A stretch of 64,000 bases of DNA, from positions 14,405,225-14,469,224 of the forward strand of contig NC_059073.1 in assembly GCF_020497125.1 (NCBI RefSeq). Direction: 5' to 3'. Positions 46,158 to 58,603 of this stretch are shown here, piece by piece. The first letter of the stretch is position 1. Each line of letters starts with the position of its first letter. This stretch comes from Mauremys mutica. Taxonomy: Eukaryota > Chordata > Testudines > Geoemydidae. The position numbers and the translations under genes were made by a program. The notes below the pieces were generated by a model. It saw nothing but the letters and a program-made list of their open reading frames with translations, did not search any database and was not told the DNA's origin.

Positions 46158-46345
46158 GGACATATCCAATCTCCTAGAACTGAAAAGGACCTTGAAAGGT
46201 CATTGAGTCCAGCCCCCTGCCTTCACTAGCAGGACCAAGTACTGAATTTGCCCCAGATGCCTAAGTGGCCCCCTCAACGGTTGAGCTCACAACATTTGGT
46301 TTAGCAGGCTGATGCTCAAACCACTGAGCTATCCCTCACCTATTA
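46158..46345 (-). mobile_element. tRNA-derived SINE (minus)
   Basis: On minus, the A-box gagggatagctcagtggttt is followed by ctgctaaaccaaatgttgtg and a B-box. The end is ccagttctaggaga. Same family as 7015-7200. Confidence 0.85.
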
Positions 46346-47130
46346 TTGAAGTGGATCTTATGGTGATAGCTTAGCTGAGTTTTCTTTCAGCTTGACAAGC
46401 ATTTCCACTCTCTGGAACATGCTAACCTGTATTACACAGTTATATTTGCTCTACCGTAAGTATATTTGCAAATGTTGGTACATTGGTGGATGTCTCCCTT
46501 AAAACACATGATCAAAGCACCTAAATTCCTTTACCTCACAGCACTGCAGAGTCATTGCCCAACTCTGAATAAAACAGCAATGTAATGTAGAGAGGCGGCA
46601 TGCTGTAACCTTGAAAGGAGCCAAGAACATCCCACAATATAATATATTCAAGGGCTAGTAGCTGGTAGTATCTTCAAGAACTGGTACAGTAGCGTAACTC
46701 ACACAAACAGGCCTTTTAGTTTTATAGCTTTCCATTATGTGCTCAGCTTACACTGGGCATACTTGATAACTTTATCTGCATGGATTCCAAAATGATGGTC
46801 CAAATCCAAATGCGATAATAAGGTAACAAAAGATGCTTTAACAAAGTCAAGGGCAATGAACTCGAAGTCGTGATATCAAAGAAAAAAGAAAGTTCTCATA
46901 GTTTTCCTTTGCCTCATTTTGGATTCAGGAAGTGGCTTGTGTGTGTATGCTTTCAATTCAGCACCAGATAATTTCAAACAAGCTATGCCCTTATCAAATC
47001 CATTTTTAAGTAAATGGGATTTAACACTCAAACCCAAAGCAGGGATTGAAATCTCCTGGTGACTGGGCCACATGTGTGCTGATGTGTAGGACTGCCATGG
47101 TCTATTTGGCCCAGGTCCTCAAAGATGGTT
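46346..47130. other. Unique DNA, nothing recognised
   Basis: No repeat or supported exon was recognised. Confidence 0.35.
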
Positions 47131-47131
47131 G

Positions 47132-47500
47132 TTATCTTTAAGAACATCAGAATATAAGAACGGCCATACTGGGTCAGACCAAAGGTCCATATAGCCCAGT
47201 ATCCTGTTTTCCAACAGTGACCAATGTCAGGTGCCCCAGAGGGAATGAACAGAACAGGTAATCATCAAGTGATCCATTCCCTATCACTCATTCCCAGCTT
47301 CTGGCAAACAGAGGCTAGGAACACCATCCCTGCCCATCCTGGCTAATAGCCATTGATGGACCTAGCCTCCATGAATGTATCTAGTCCTTTTTTTTAACCC
47401 TGTTATAGTCTTGGCCTTCACAACATCCTCTGGCAAGGAGTTCCACAGGTTGACTGTGTGTTGTGTGAAGAAATATTTTCTTTTGTTTGTTTTGAACCTC
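47132..47500 (-). mobile_element. CR1 LINE 3' part (minus)
   Basis: It starts with the inverted CR1 end (taagaacggccatactgggt) and runs through tcaggtgccccagagggaat and agttccacaggttgactgtg, which matches the 32-kb CR1 in reverse. It is 5'-truncated at about 47500. Confidence 0.85.
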
Positions 47501-47941
47501 TATTAAATTTTGTATATAAAATGTTATATATAAAATTGATAAGTGGTCCAGTCTTGCCTGCGAACAATAAAAGAGTGAGATAAGAGTAGTCAAGTCTGAT
47601 AGCCCTCCTTGTTATGCACTATTCTTAAATAATAAAGGCAATCTAATACCCAGTCCTTACGGAACCAAAGCTGGCAGCTGATGACATTCTGATCCCAGTG
47701 CCGTCCAGTTTAGTCAATAACTCAAATTGACATTCTTTTATAGACAGATAATTTACAAACTATAACTCCCCTTTTGTCTGATACATACTGCAAATTTCCA
47801 AGCACATATGGCAATATTCAAATTTTCCATACTAATACAATTAGTGGTCAGAACATTTGTTCTGATCAGCATAATATACTCTTTAATATTAAGCTTTCCA
47901 CTCTTAATAAGCATTACAAATTATTCATAAAGCTTGACAGG

Positions 47942-48125
47942 AATCATAGAATATCAGATTTGGAAGGGACCTCAGGAGGTCACCTAGTCTAACCCCCTGT
48001 TCAAAGTAGGACCAATCCCCCAACATTTTTTTACACCAGTTCCCTAAATGGCCCCCTTAAGGATGGAGCTCATAATCCTGGGTTTAGCAGGCCAATGCTC
48101 AAACCACTGAGCTATCCCTCCCCAC
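47942..48125 (-). mobile_element. tRNA-derived SINE with CR1-type tail (minus)
   Basis: The tRNA-like head is the same as the other SINEs (plus-strand gctcaaaccactgagctatc). The tail instead reads aatcatagaatatcagattt and ctagtctaaccccctgttca, which is the 3' end of the CR1 subfamily at 37.5 kb. This is a different subfamily from 7015, 11005 and 46158. Confidence 0.8.
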
Positions 48126-48189
48126 ACCCTTAATCCACCACTTTAGACCACTCGACCACACTACCTACATATGCTAGGGGGCTGGTTCA

Positions 48190-48305
48190 CTTGAGAATAG
48201 GCCTGTACCTAGCAACAGGCCCTTTGGCCAAATGGTTAACAATATTTAGGCACCTAACTCCCAATGGGAGTTGGGTGCCTAAATAGTTCTGAGGATCTAG
48301 GCCTT
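48190..48305. mobile_element. Small palindromic element
   Basis: A near-perfect hairpin lies at 48245-48282: ttaggcacctaactccc pairs with gggagttgggtgcctaa with one G-T wobble and a short loop. The flanks resemble a MITE seen again at 54215-54325. Outer limits are approximate. Confidence 0.55.
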
Positions 48306-48643
48306 GGTCCCTTGCCACTCATGTTTTAAGGAACTCACCTTGGGTAAACCTCTTGTATTCCTAGAGGCAATAGGAAGTGCACTGATGGTGAGGGTTGCCA
48401 GTGCAGGAGAAGATTAGTATATTTTTAGCAATCCGGTTTTCTTGATGTTGCAGCACGGTGTGGGGATCGGTGGGAGCTGCACCCACATAACTGAGACCAT
48501 TATGTAGTCTATCATGTAACTATTTGTACAGTCATGGGTGTACCCGAGCACGTGCTTCCCCTCCACTCACCACTGAAATGGATCTGCTTCAGTACTGGGA
48601 TGCACTAGCAAATTCACAGCTTTTGAGCAACATTACATGGCAG

Positions 48644-48766
48644 TAGAGTGACCAGATGTCCTGATTTTATAGGGACAGTCCCAATTTTTGGGTCATTTTC
48701 TTATATAGGCTCCTATTATCCCCCACCCCCGTCCCGATTTTTCACATTTGCTGTCTGGTCACCCTA
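48644..48766. mobile_element. 123-bp hAT-type MITE
   Basis: The ends tagagtgaccagatgtcc and the complement ctgtctggtcaccct-a are inverted. Flanks catggcag (48636-48643) and catagcag (48767-48774) match at 7 of 8. No coding. Confidence 0.85.
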
Positions 48767-48774
48767 CATAGCAG

Positions 48775-50864
48775 TCAGGAGAATATGTCCATGAAGACCA
48801 ATACACTGTGATGGGAGTGGCTTATGCCCGATCTTTCAGAGAAAGGTGGGAAAAACCCAAAATGTACCTTGCCAATTCTGTACATGTCCCAACAAGGACA
48901 TTCCTTCCTGATCCGTCCGCCTATCCACTGGTGCCCTAAAGCAGGACAGGAGAATGAAAAATACCTAATCCAGCTGAACTGATATGGGAATTTTTTGAAA
49001 TAAGCAACATGTAATGTACCCATCTGGAATGTAGCTATTTTCCATCATTACTAGAATCATCCGTTCTCTCTGACCACTGACTGGAGAAGGTGCTAGGAAG
49101 TTGGTGCACTTGGACTAGTTTGCTGGTATCCGCCCCCACAATACACAGGTCTGCAACATGGAAAAAACACTGTTATTGGCAGCTATAGGACCATATGCAT
49201 GTGCTAATGAGAGCGTGTTATCATCATGACAGAACCGATCTTTCAGTTTGCAAAACAATCGGTGGAAATTCTCTATCAGAATTGTGGTTAAAAAAAAAAA
49301 AGACAAATCCTGGAGCCTTCCTTGGTTTTTACTTGAATGGGAGATTAGCCTGAGTAAAGAGAGGTTGGGTTAATAACACCAGCTTTGCATTCTATTTCAC
49401 CTTGGCTGCTAAAGAATCCTATAATGCTTTACTAACTATGATCCAAATCCTGTCATCCTTAATCAGCCCTTCACAAGAAATGTCTCATTGAAGTCAGTGG
49501 GAGTTTTGCCAATATAAAGACTTCAGGACTCTTTGAATACACACAAAAATCTTTAAACCGCTGCAAAATAGCCCCTTCTGGCATGGCAAAGGGCAGATGA
49601 GCAAGAATTGTGCACACAGCACACTACATAACAAAATGGGAGAGAGAAAGGACAACAGAACTAAAGGAGAAGAGCCACAGGATCTTTATTTTGAAATCTT
49701 TTTATCTTGGTCATCATTAACATGCATGACCGGAGAGAATACAATCATTTGCATTATACAGATGTTTATCCTGGTTAGCATTAACCTAATCAATTCCCAT
49801 CTCCACACAACTATAATAAATCCTATCCATAGCTATAAAACAATATCCATAGATCTCACCTATTAATTTCACTTTATTTAATTGGCAAAGAATTAAGAGG
49901 CCCTCAGGACTTGAGAGGACAACAATATAAATACCAAGTTAGAAGGGGCTAGTTAAGAGTCCGCAGTGCACATTGTCTACAGGTAAATAGTTACTCCATT
50001 GCCATGAAATCTTTAATGTCCAGGCACAGCAGGTAGGGCTATTTTTACTGATCTCATCCACAAGACACACAGAGAATAAATAAAAGTCAAGCTTAGTCAA
50101 CCACAGCAGGATTTGAACCTCTACTTCTAGGCAATCTAGTTATGCCAAATCCTGTGCATAAACTGTTAAGACTTCTCCCAATGAGATGCAGTCACTGCTG
50201 GCAGGGGGACACAATCATTTGCAACTACCAAAGAGGTGTTTCAGGCGAGGACGTGAAGAATAATTTGGCCAGTAGAAAAATAGTAGGATTTCTAGGTAGG
50301 CAGAATGCAAGGATAATGCTATGATTAGGGAGGCTCTGGTTATTCATTTCTATTCTGGGAGAACAGACTCAGACAAGAGGTATTGAGCTGTCACTCATTG
50401 CCATGAATGGGAAATATGTCTTGGGTCTTGTTTGAACAACGTTAGGTAGGTAAGAGAGTGATCGCATTATTAAGGGCAGACACTGTAAGTCTCTTTTGAT
50501 CTGACATTTATTATTGCCCAGCCTTTGTTCTCTCCAGTTTCTAGGATCACAGAAGCAGAACTAACCATGCAAGTGTCTTCTCACTCTGCCTCCAGCTAAA
50601 AGCCGAGCAGGCAAAGGCATGCAGAGAATTCTTTCCAGGAAACCCCCTTTAAAGCTTGCTAGCTCAGTGGCTCATACAGACCCTTTCTAAAGATATAGCT
50701 GGTCCAAAGGTTGGCAAGGCAGAGCAGAGCTTTGTCTCCAAATATAAATCCATGTTCTTGGGTGTAGAGTCTTTCCTACAACCTTATCTTTAGAGTTGAA
50801 TAATAATTACATTATTTTTATAAGAGAAATTGAAGTGAGGGGAGGAAGATGTGTATGGGGCCAG
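48775..50864. other. Unique DNA, nothing recognised
   Basis: No repeat or supported exon was recognised. Small frames lack domains. Confidence 0.35.
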
Positions 50865-50950
50865 TGTTGTACACTTGCTAATGTTCCCTTCCCAGCTCAG
50901 CAACTGACTTGCTGTGTATCCCTGGGTAAACCACTTAACTGACTTGTCCC
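50865..50950 (+). mobile_element. CORE/MIR-type SINE fragment (plus)
   Basis: The text cccagctcagcaactgactt then gtgtatccctgggtaaacca is the SINE core. Both ends are lost. Confidence 0.55.
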
Positions 50951-51435
50951 ACCATTACCCCATGTTACCCATCACCAATGGTGCTGGGGGATTTTCTTGC
51001 CATGTTTGGGGCCCTTCAGCAACATCTGACATCATGACATCAAGCTGCTACATGGCCGGTGATCACATGGGCCTCAAAAGCTTCGGCAACACGACAAGAT
51101 TGCCAGTGATGGACATAAACTGAATTTACAGCCAGACCACCACAAGCACCTGGGCAGAGATTAGACTGGGTGGTGCTCAAGTTGCAAGGAAGCCAGGTCC
51201 CTTTGGGATTTGCTACAATGAGGGCGCCAGTGAAGTTCCTTGAGGGTTTATAGGGGCAAAGTGCCAGAGCAATGGCAAGGGCTCACCACCTGAGATTTGA
51301 GAGTAGATGGAGAGGTGGCAGACAAAGCAGGAAAGGCGGCTCTCAAACCAAGAGCGGAGAGATCATGTGAAGGTACAGAAAGGAGGCCAGTGCTAGGGGA
51401 ATGGTGGGAGCCAGGAGAGAAGTAAAGACCATGGG

Positions 51436-52497
51436 TCTGGATCTAATGTGTCTGAGGGAGTTGGCTGATGTGGCTGTAGAGCTATTGGCCATTATCTTTG
51501 AAAACTCGTGGTGATCGGGGGAGGTCCTGGACGACTGGAAAAAGGCAAATATAGTGCCCATCTTTGAAAAAGGGAAGAAGGAGAATCCAGAGAACTACAG
51601 ACCAGTCAGCTTCACCTTAGTCCCTGGAAAAATCATGGAGCAGGTCCTCAAGGAATCCATTTTGTAGCACTTGGAGGAGAGGAAGGTGATCAGGAACCGT
51701 CAACATGGATTCACCAAGGGCAAGTCATGCCTGATCAACCTGATTGCCTTCTATGACGAGATAACTGTCTCTGCGGATATGGGAAAAGAGGTGGACGTGA
51801 TATATCTTGACTTTAGCAAAACTTTTGATACTGTCTCCCACAGTATTCTTGCCAGCAAGTTAAAGAAGTATGGATTGGATGAATGGACTACAAGGTGGAT
51901 AGAAAGCTGGCTTAATTGTCAGGCTCAACGGGTAGTGATCGATGGCTCAATGTCTAGTTGGCAGCTGGCATCAAGAGGAGTTCCCCAGGGGTCTGTCCTA
52001 GGGCTGGTTTTGTTCAACATCTTAATTAATGATCTGGATGATAGGATGGACTGCACCCTTAGCAAGTTTACAGATGACACTAAGGTGGCAGGAGAGGTAG
52101 ATATGCTGGAAGGTCTGGAAAGGATCCAGAGTGACCTAGACAAATTGGAGAATTGGTCTAAAAGAAATCTGATGAGGTTCAACAAGGACAAGTGCAGAGT
52201 CTTGCACTTAGGATGGAGGAATCCCATGCACTGCTACAGGCTCGGGACTGAATGGCTAAGCGGCAGTTCTCCAGAAAAGGACCTAGTGGTTACAGTGGAC
52301 AAGAAGCTGGATATTTGTCAACAGTGTGCCCTTGTTGCCAAGAAGGCTAATGGCACATTCGGCTGCATTAGTAGGAGCATTGCCAGCAGATCGAGGGACG
52401 TGATTGTTCCTCTCTATTCGGCACTGGTGACGCCACTTGTAGAGTATTGCATCCACTTTTGGGCCCCTGACTAAAGAAAGGATGTGGACAAATTGGA
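51436..52497 (+). mobile_element. CR1 LINE reverse-transcriptase part, no 3' end
   Basis: An open frame at 51671-52474 (267 aa) holds DVIYLDFSKTFDTVSHSIL (43-60), [20 protein letters not shown] (102-121) and the catalytic box as FTDD (133-136) instead of FADD. The upstream part continues to about 51436 with a stop at 51665-51667. The copy ends abruptly at about 52497 in aaattggagcgagtcc, without its own 3' end. It is the same subfamily as 37543-38826. Confidence 0.85.
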
Positions 52498-53352
52498 GCG
52501 AGTCCTGGGTCCAGTACTATTCAATATGTTCATTAATGATTTGGATAATGGAGTGGAGAGTATGCTTATAAAATGACGTCAAGCAGGGAGGGGTTGCAAG
52601 CACTTTGGAGGACAGGATTAGAATTAAAATGTCCTTGGTGAATTAGTCTGAAATCAACAGGATGAAATTCAGTAGAGACAAGTGCAAAGTACTGCATGTA
52701 GGAAGAAAAAAAAATCAAATGTACAACTACTAAATGGGGAATAACGGGTAGTGCTGCTGAAAAGGATCTGGGGGCTATAGCAGATCACAAACTGAATATG
52801 AGTCTACGTGTGATGCAGTTACAAAAAAGGCTGATATTATCCTGTATTAACTGGAGTATTGTATGTAAGACATGGGAGATAATTATTCTTCCCTACTTGG
52901 CAATGGTGAGGTCTCCGCTGGAGTATTGTGTCCAGTTTTGGGTTCCATAAAGATGTGGATAAATTGGATTTCAGTGGAGGGGAACAAAAATGATCAAAAG
53001 TTTAGAAAACCTGACCTTTGAGGAAAGATTTAAAAAACTGGGTATGTTTGAAAGAAGACTGAGGGGGACCTGAAAATAGTCTTCTAATATGTTAAAGGCT
53101 GTTCAGAGGATGGGGATCAATTGTTCTCCACTGGAGATAGGACATGAAGTAATGGGCTTAATCTGCAGCAAGGGAGATTTAGGTTAGTTTTAGGAAAACC
53201 TTTCTAACTGTCAGGGTAGTTAAGCACTCAGATAAGTTACCAAGGGAGGCTGTGGAATCACCTTCATTGAAGGTTTTTAAGAACATATTAGACAAACACC
53301 TGCCAGGGATAGTCTAGGCCTTTCCAGCCCTGCATTTCTACGATTCTATAAA
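52498..53352 (+). mobile_element. Second CR1 LINE, joined directly
   Basis: It begins tgggtccagtactattcaat, which lies back in the reverse-transcriptase region, and continues through ttggataatggagtggagag to a proper CR1 end (tttccagccctgcatttcta, cgattctat). It is more decayed than the copy upstream and of another subfamily. No readable target duplication separates the two. Confidence 0.8.
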
Positions 53353-53596
53353 GCAGAACGCAACTTTGAACTCTGCCTGAAAGGGGCAAATAGCTGCCGT
53401 AAGCCAACAGAGACTGATGTCCCAACTGTAGCTCTGTCATTTGCTTTTTAACTTACTACCTGGCCCATTGAGACTATAGCCGTGAATTAGAATCAGGGCA
53501 GACACATTGGATGAGATGAATTAAGGTCCTCACCCTTTCCCCCAACGACAAAGCAAGCCAAGTCCAGGATTCACAAACACTGGGGTGACATTTCCC

Positions 53597-53786
53597 GCCA
53601 TCAGAGGGGTAGCCATGCCCGTCTGTATCCACAAAAACAACGAGGAGTCTGGTGGCACCTTAAAGACTAACAGACTTATTTGGGCATAAGCTTTCGTGGG
53701 TAAAAAACCCACTTCTCCATGCATCTGAAGAAGTGGGGTTTTTACCCACGAAAGCTTATGCCCAAATAAATCTGTTAGTATTTAAG
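53597..53786. mobile_element. Penelope-like element copy D, inverted dimer
   Basis: A minus arm (53597-53720) starts gccatcagaggggtagcc and holds the shared text. A plus arm (about 53722-53786) carries the core ctgaaga (53725-53731), the helix II hairpin, GAAA (53750-53753) and tctgttagtatttaag. Flanks share atttccc (53590-53596 and 53787-53793). It is a second subfamily: the shared text reads ttgggcataagctttcgtgg rather than the copy A form. Confidence 0.6.
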
Positions 53787-54114
53787 ATTTCCCCTGTTTT
53801 TTTCCCAATGGCCTTGTGGCCCTTCACTTCCACATTCTAGCTGAAACTATCTGTGGGAGCAACTAAGATTTTGCGGCAGGGGAAATAGAAAGGCAGGGTA
53901 TTCTGCTGAGAGATCCCACCTGGTTTTGCACACTCAAGTATGTTCACGCAAGCAACCCAACCTTTGGGGGCTTATCTTACCAGCACCAAAACTTTCAAAT
54001 GTATGTGGGTTCTCCTGCTGTAAATTAGACGTGACTAGTTTTGCAAAGGCTTTTCTTTCTCTTGGTGAATATTGGTGGCAATCTGGCCTTCAGGTTCCTG
54101 TATTCTGAGTGTTT

Positions 54115-54215
54115 TCAAGGAGGGAAAGAGAGGCACAGAGAGTTTAAATAACTTGCCTGATGTTATGCACAAAGTCTGTGACAGAACTAGAACCCACATC
54201 TCCTAGGGCCAGTGC
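54115..54215 (-). mobile_element. CORE/MIR-type SINE (minus)
   Basis: Plus-strand text gagaggcacagagagtttaa, then ataacttgcctgatgttatg and gaacccacatctcctagg is the inverted core and 5' part. Confidence 0.6.
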
Positions 54216-54325
54216 CTGGAGGTTCATTTTCAAAAAGCACCAAAGTGGTTTAGGAGCACAGGTCTCATTGACTTGGGGCTCGTTCTCCTAAATTACCTAG
54301 GTGCCTTTGAAAATCCCCCCATTGT
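54215..54325. mobile_element. Small palindromic element
   Basis: Imperfect inverted halves meet near 54270. The left half has gcaccaaagtggtttaggag and the right half has ctcctaaattacctaggtgc, with tttcaaaaag and cctttgaaaatc outside. Related to 48190-48305. Confidence 0.55.
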
Positions 54326-55250
54326 ATGAACCAGCCCTTCTCTCTCTGTCACTTTGCACCATATTCTGAATCAAACAAGTTGTACTAAAAAAAAAATTAA
54401 AATCCATAACATGCTTTTGTATCTTTCTCATGGTAATGAGTGTTTCCTAATATATTGATGACTTTCTGTAGGATGGGCCCTTGTCTGTCCTTAAATTAGC
54501 CATGTATGGAGACTTATTTATACAAACCCCTTCAGTGCTGGCTGGTGGCTAAAATAGAATGACAATCTACCCATAGCGGTGAAGCAACGATTTCTAGTTG
54601 CATATGCTAAAGTATTATCCAAACAATACTTAACATATTTGTATTAATTGCCTGGGTCTCTCTCTGTGTGTGATTTGAATTCTGATACTATGGGCATGAT
54701 TAAAGTGGCAATGCTTTTTTGAATGCTATAATGGTTTTATTTTTTCCTATAGCTTATTTTGGTATTTGTTATGAGAAAGGTTCCATCACAGTTAGTTGCC
54801 TTGGTTACTAATGATTTTCTGGTATTCACATGTAGTTCCCTCTATTTAAACATAGCACCTAATCTCTCTGCTGTTGTGTTATATAATGTGACAAGGCCAG
54901 AGGCTGCAGTATGCCTGTGGTTATGGGTTTGATTGCATGAAAGGTATCTCCAATTTTTTTTTAAGTAGCATTCAGTTGAGAGATTTTGCTTGATGATTAT
55001 CCATATTCCTTTTTCCTTATATCACTGTGGAAACTCTATGGCTGGAGATGCAATTAAAGAAACCAAAGGCAGCTACAGCTATACCTGTGTGCCAGTGTTT
55101 GAAAGCTGTGAACACAGAGTAGCATTCATTTCTAAGTTGTATTAGAGTAGTACCTGGCAGCCCCAGTGGAAATCAGGGGCCCTATCATCTTAGGTCCTGT
55201 GCAATAAGAAAGAGTCAGTGTGCAAAAGACTGCACTGTAAATAAACAAGA
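54326..55250. other. Unique AT-rich DNA
   Basis: No repeat or supported exon was recognised. Confidence 0.35.
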
Positions 55251-55254
55251 TGGA

Positions 55255-55395
55255 AGGTTGAGAGGCAGAATGGTATCTTTGTTTTACAGATGGGGAACGG
55301 AAGTACAGAGAGATTCCAGTGACTTGATCAAGGTCACACAGCATCTGCAGCAGTTAGGAGACCTGAGTTCAATTCCTGAGGGTCCTGCTGGTGTC
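55255..55395 (-). mobile_element. CORE/MIR-type SINE (minus)
   Basis: Plus-strand text ttttacagatggggaacgga, then cttgatcaaggtcacacagc and ctgagttcaattcctgagg shows the core and the tRNA-like 5' part inverted. Confidence 0.65.
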
Positions 55396-56325
55396 GTAGC
55401 CACAAGAACAACCTCCCTCTCAGCAGCTGGAGTAAGGAAGAAATTATCTGGGGTGGCACAAAGAGGACCATCGAGCAGTGATTAGATGATAATTTATTCA
55501 CAAGAAACTCTGGAGTGACTGGTAGAGAAAATAAAGATGATGAGGGAGGAGGAAGAGATGGGGGCCTGACTCTGAGATGGTGAGCACCTCCTGGGAGAGG
55601 CGGAATGTCCTCAGCACCCATTCAAGCGAGTGGGAATTGAAGTTTCTCAGATCAGAACTGGAGCCAGGGACATTAGGATTCACGACCAACTGCTAGAGGT
55701 GGACAGAAGAGAGATGCCTGAGGTGGAGAGAGAGAGGTGAAGTAGCAGCAGGTGGATTAGAGGAGGAAAGAAAGGAAACTATATATTCTGGACCAGCCGG
55801 ACCCAGATAATAAATCAATATTAAGATGCACCACACTGTATTAGATGCCAGTGACATTGCTGTTTAAGGGAATGTAGCCGCAGCATGATAAAATAAACCA
55901 ATTTTTCTTAGGCCTATTTTAAGAACTTGCCAAAAATATTCTGAAGAAATTTCTGCAAGTTCTTAACCTCTGTAATCTTTGTGTGAGTCCAATAATGCTA
56001 CTGTGCATTGCTACAGCACCCTCCATCTCTATCGAAAACCACCAATATTAATGAACTTAGCATCAGAGCACATGAGAGAGGTAGGTCATTATCATTAAAC
56101 CCTGCTTTTAGAGGGAGAAGTGGCAGAAATGGAGGCAGAGAGAGATTCAGGAGATATTTTTCCAACTTGAATGTCTAAAGTTAAGCATCTAAATCAGTGG
56201 CTTGATTTTTCCCCATCCCACCCCTGCGGTGTGAAGCGGCTGCAATTTCAACTGAAGTCAGTGGGAGCTGACCACTTAGTACCTCTGAAAAATCAGGCCA
56301 CTTCACATGAGCAAAGGCAGCAAGT
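55396..56325. other. Unique DNA, nothing recognised
   Basis: Frames on minus at 55334-55689 have no domain. No repeat was recognised. Confidence 0.35.
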
Positions 56326-56334
56326 GTTCTAGAA

Positions 56335-56446
56335 CAGTGTTTCCTCAACCTCTTTGATGCCAGGGACCGACTTCCCACCTTCCTCGACTGTGTCAGGGAG
56401 ATCTCAGGGGCTGGTGCCAGTCCACAGACTGGTAGTTGAGAAACTT
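56335..56446. mobile_element. 112-bp hAT-type MITE
   Basis: The ends cagtgtttcctcaacctctt and the complement ggtagttgagaaactt are inverted. A perfect 8-bp duplication, ttctagaa, flanks it (56327-56334 and 56447-56454). Confidence 0.85.
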
Positions 56447-56511
56447 TTCTAGAAGATAAATGGGCACTTTTCTTCAAAACAATGACCATGACTATAGCTA
56501 AGCAGGTATCA

Positions 56512-56968
56512 GAGGCTATGTCTACGCTATCACTTACACCAGTTTAATTTATGTTGTTCAGGGGTGTGAATAAGGCACCCCCTGACCAACTTGAGTTACA
56601 CTGATCTAAGTGGACACAAGAACATAAAGAATGGCCATACTGGGTCAGACCGAAGGTCCATTTAGCCCAGTATCCTGTCTTCCGACAGTGACCAATGCCA
56701 GGTGCCCCAGAGGGAATGAACAGAACAGGTAATCATCAAGTGATCCATCCCCTGTTGCCCATTCCCAGCTTTTGGCAAACTGTGGGTAGGGACACCATCC
56801 CTGCACAACCTTCTAGTAGCCATTGATGGACCTGTCCTCCATGAACTTCTCCCACCATAGATGGACCTATCCTCCATGAACTTCTCCCACCAACATAGCT
56901 GCCGCCACTCATTGGAGGTGGATTAATTAAATCGACCATAAGCTCTCTAGTGTAGCCAGAGCCGGAGT
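56512..56968. mobile_element. Non-autonomous DNA transposon split by CR1
   Basis: The ends aggctatgtctacgctatca and the complement agtgtagccagagcc bound the element. It resembles the gtctacac family at 42777. The middle (56617-56890) is a CR1 fragment in minus orientation. Confidence 0.6.
56617..56890 (-). mobile_element. CR1 LINE 3' end (minus)
   Basis: Starts with the inverted CR1 end (agaatggccatactgggtca) and continues with aggtgccccagagggaatga. It is 5'-truncated. Near its right end a unit of about 37 bp (gatggacctatcctccatga, acttctcccacca) is present twice in tandem (about 56825-56890). Confidence 0.85.
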
Positions 56969-58600
56969 GTCTCTGCCAGCAGCACCTGTGCTACCTGTTC
57001 TGTGCTTTGGTTTTATGCAAGTCCAATTTTAGATCATTTGAAGGAGAGGGAGGAAACTCTTTTTGGCGTGTATACCACATGCTGCTTGAAATTATTATCA
57101 GAAGCAATGTTAAGGCTGGGCTAAAAACATCCCACATTGTATATCACCAGTACAACTCATCCATCATGCTCAGAAATAAACACGGCGCTTGGCAAATGGA
57201 AAGCACGCAGCAATAGAGAGCTCAACTGCAGTGATAAATCCATCGCTGTCTAAAAACGGTTACTTGTTAAATCACATGCTGTGGTTTTGTCCTTCGAATC
57301 CTATATGTACTCTCAGTTGTATTCAGTTTGATAGGCTGGGTATAGACTCAAGGTTATGGTTTGGCCATAGGTACCAGCAACTGTAAGGAAACAGAGTCAT
57401 AGGGTGCAAATGTGGCCTCACTGAAATTGATAGGGATTTTGTCATTGATATCAGTGTGGCCAGGATTTCACCCGCTGATTTTAAGGCCAGAAGAGGGACC
57501 ATTATGATCACATAAAATTTCACCCAGTGATTCCTGAATCTCACCCAGTAAGATGTGGTTGAACCCAGAGCGTTTTTTTTAGAAAGACATCCAGTATTGA
57601 TTTGAAGACCACCGTCACATTTGTCAGTAATCAGTTCCAATACTGAACGGAGCTATTGGAACATGCATTTTATTTCTTGTTTGAACATTGTTAACTTCAA
57701 CTCCCAGCCATTAGGTTTCATTATACCTTGTCCCAGCCATTGGATGTTTTACAAATTACATTTTGAGATCTATCAGTTATCCAGTTTTTAATCCATTTCA
57801 TTATGCCAAGTTAAAAAAAACTAGAACGAGATACAATTATCAAAATGTCTTGCGGTACCAAGTCAGTTACCAATTGCAGGGCCAAGAAACCAGTATCCCT
57901 GTTTTTGATCTCACTAACAGTGTGAATCAGAAGTAATTTTCTTCAAGTCAAAAGGTTTACATCAGTGTAAAACCAGTGTAAATGGGACTGGAATCAAGCT
58001 CAGTGACGTTAGCTGAGGGTAGAATTTCATTCTGATACAATTGTGATGCACATATCAGAATGGATCCCAGCTTGACTCTCAGATTCTGTGCTAATTTAAA
58101 AGATGGGCAGTCTTAAACCAAACAACTTTAGATTTGTAATGTAAGAAAATGTGTTATAGCAACTATGGAGATGGAGACTTCCAATGCCATTTCTACAGTG
58201 CCACTTTTCAGAATATTCCAACACTTTTGGTTAAAAAAAAATCAGGCCAAATTCCACACTTGCTTCCTCTCCTTACAATCTCATTGATTTCATGTGCAGA
58301 ATATTATAGCTATCACATGCTGTATTGTGCAGGGCATGCCTGCTGCATGAGCTACAGAGTGGCTGGCTGATCAACAGAAAGTGTTTGGTTCAGCACTGCT
58401 ACACTCAGCACATATGATGCAAGGATTCCCTGCTATCCACCAGCCATCACTCACCATCCTAACTATCCATCTAATGATTGCCCTAAAACAGGCTCCATTA
58501 ACAGTGAGGGGCCTGAGTCACAAAGTTCAGATTCAATTAGCTCAGTGACTGTTTCTTTTCATACCGTAGTTCGGTCACCTCATTAGGACAGTAAGTAACA
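56969..58600. other. Unique DNA, candidate conserved patch
   Basis: About 57060-57300 has no repeat signature and might be conserved non-coding DNA. Small frames lack domains. Confidence 0.3.
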
Positions 58601-58603
58601 CCA

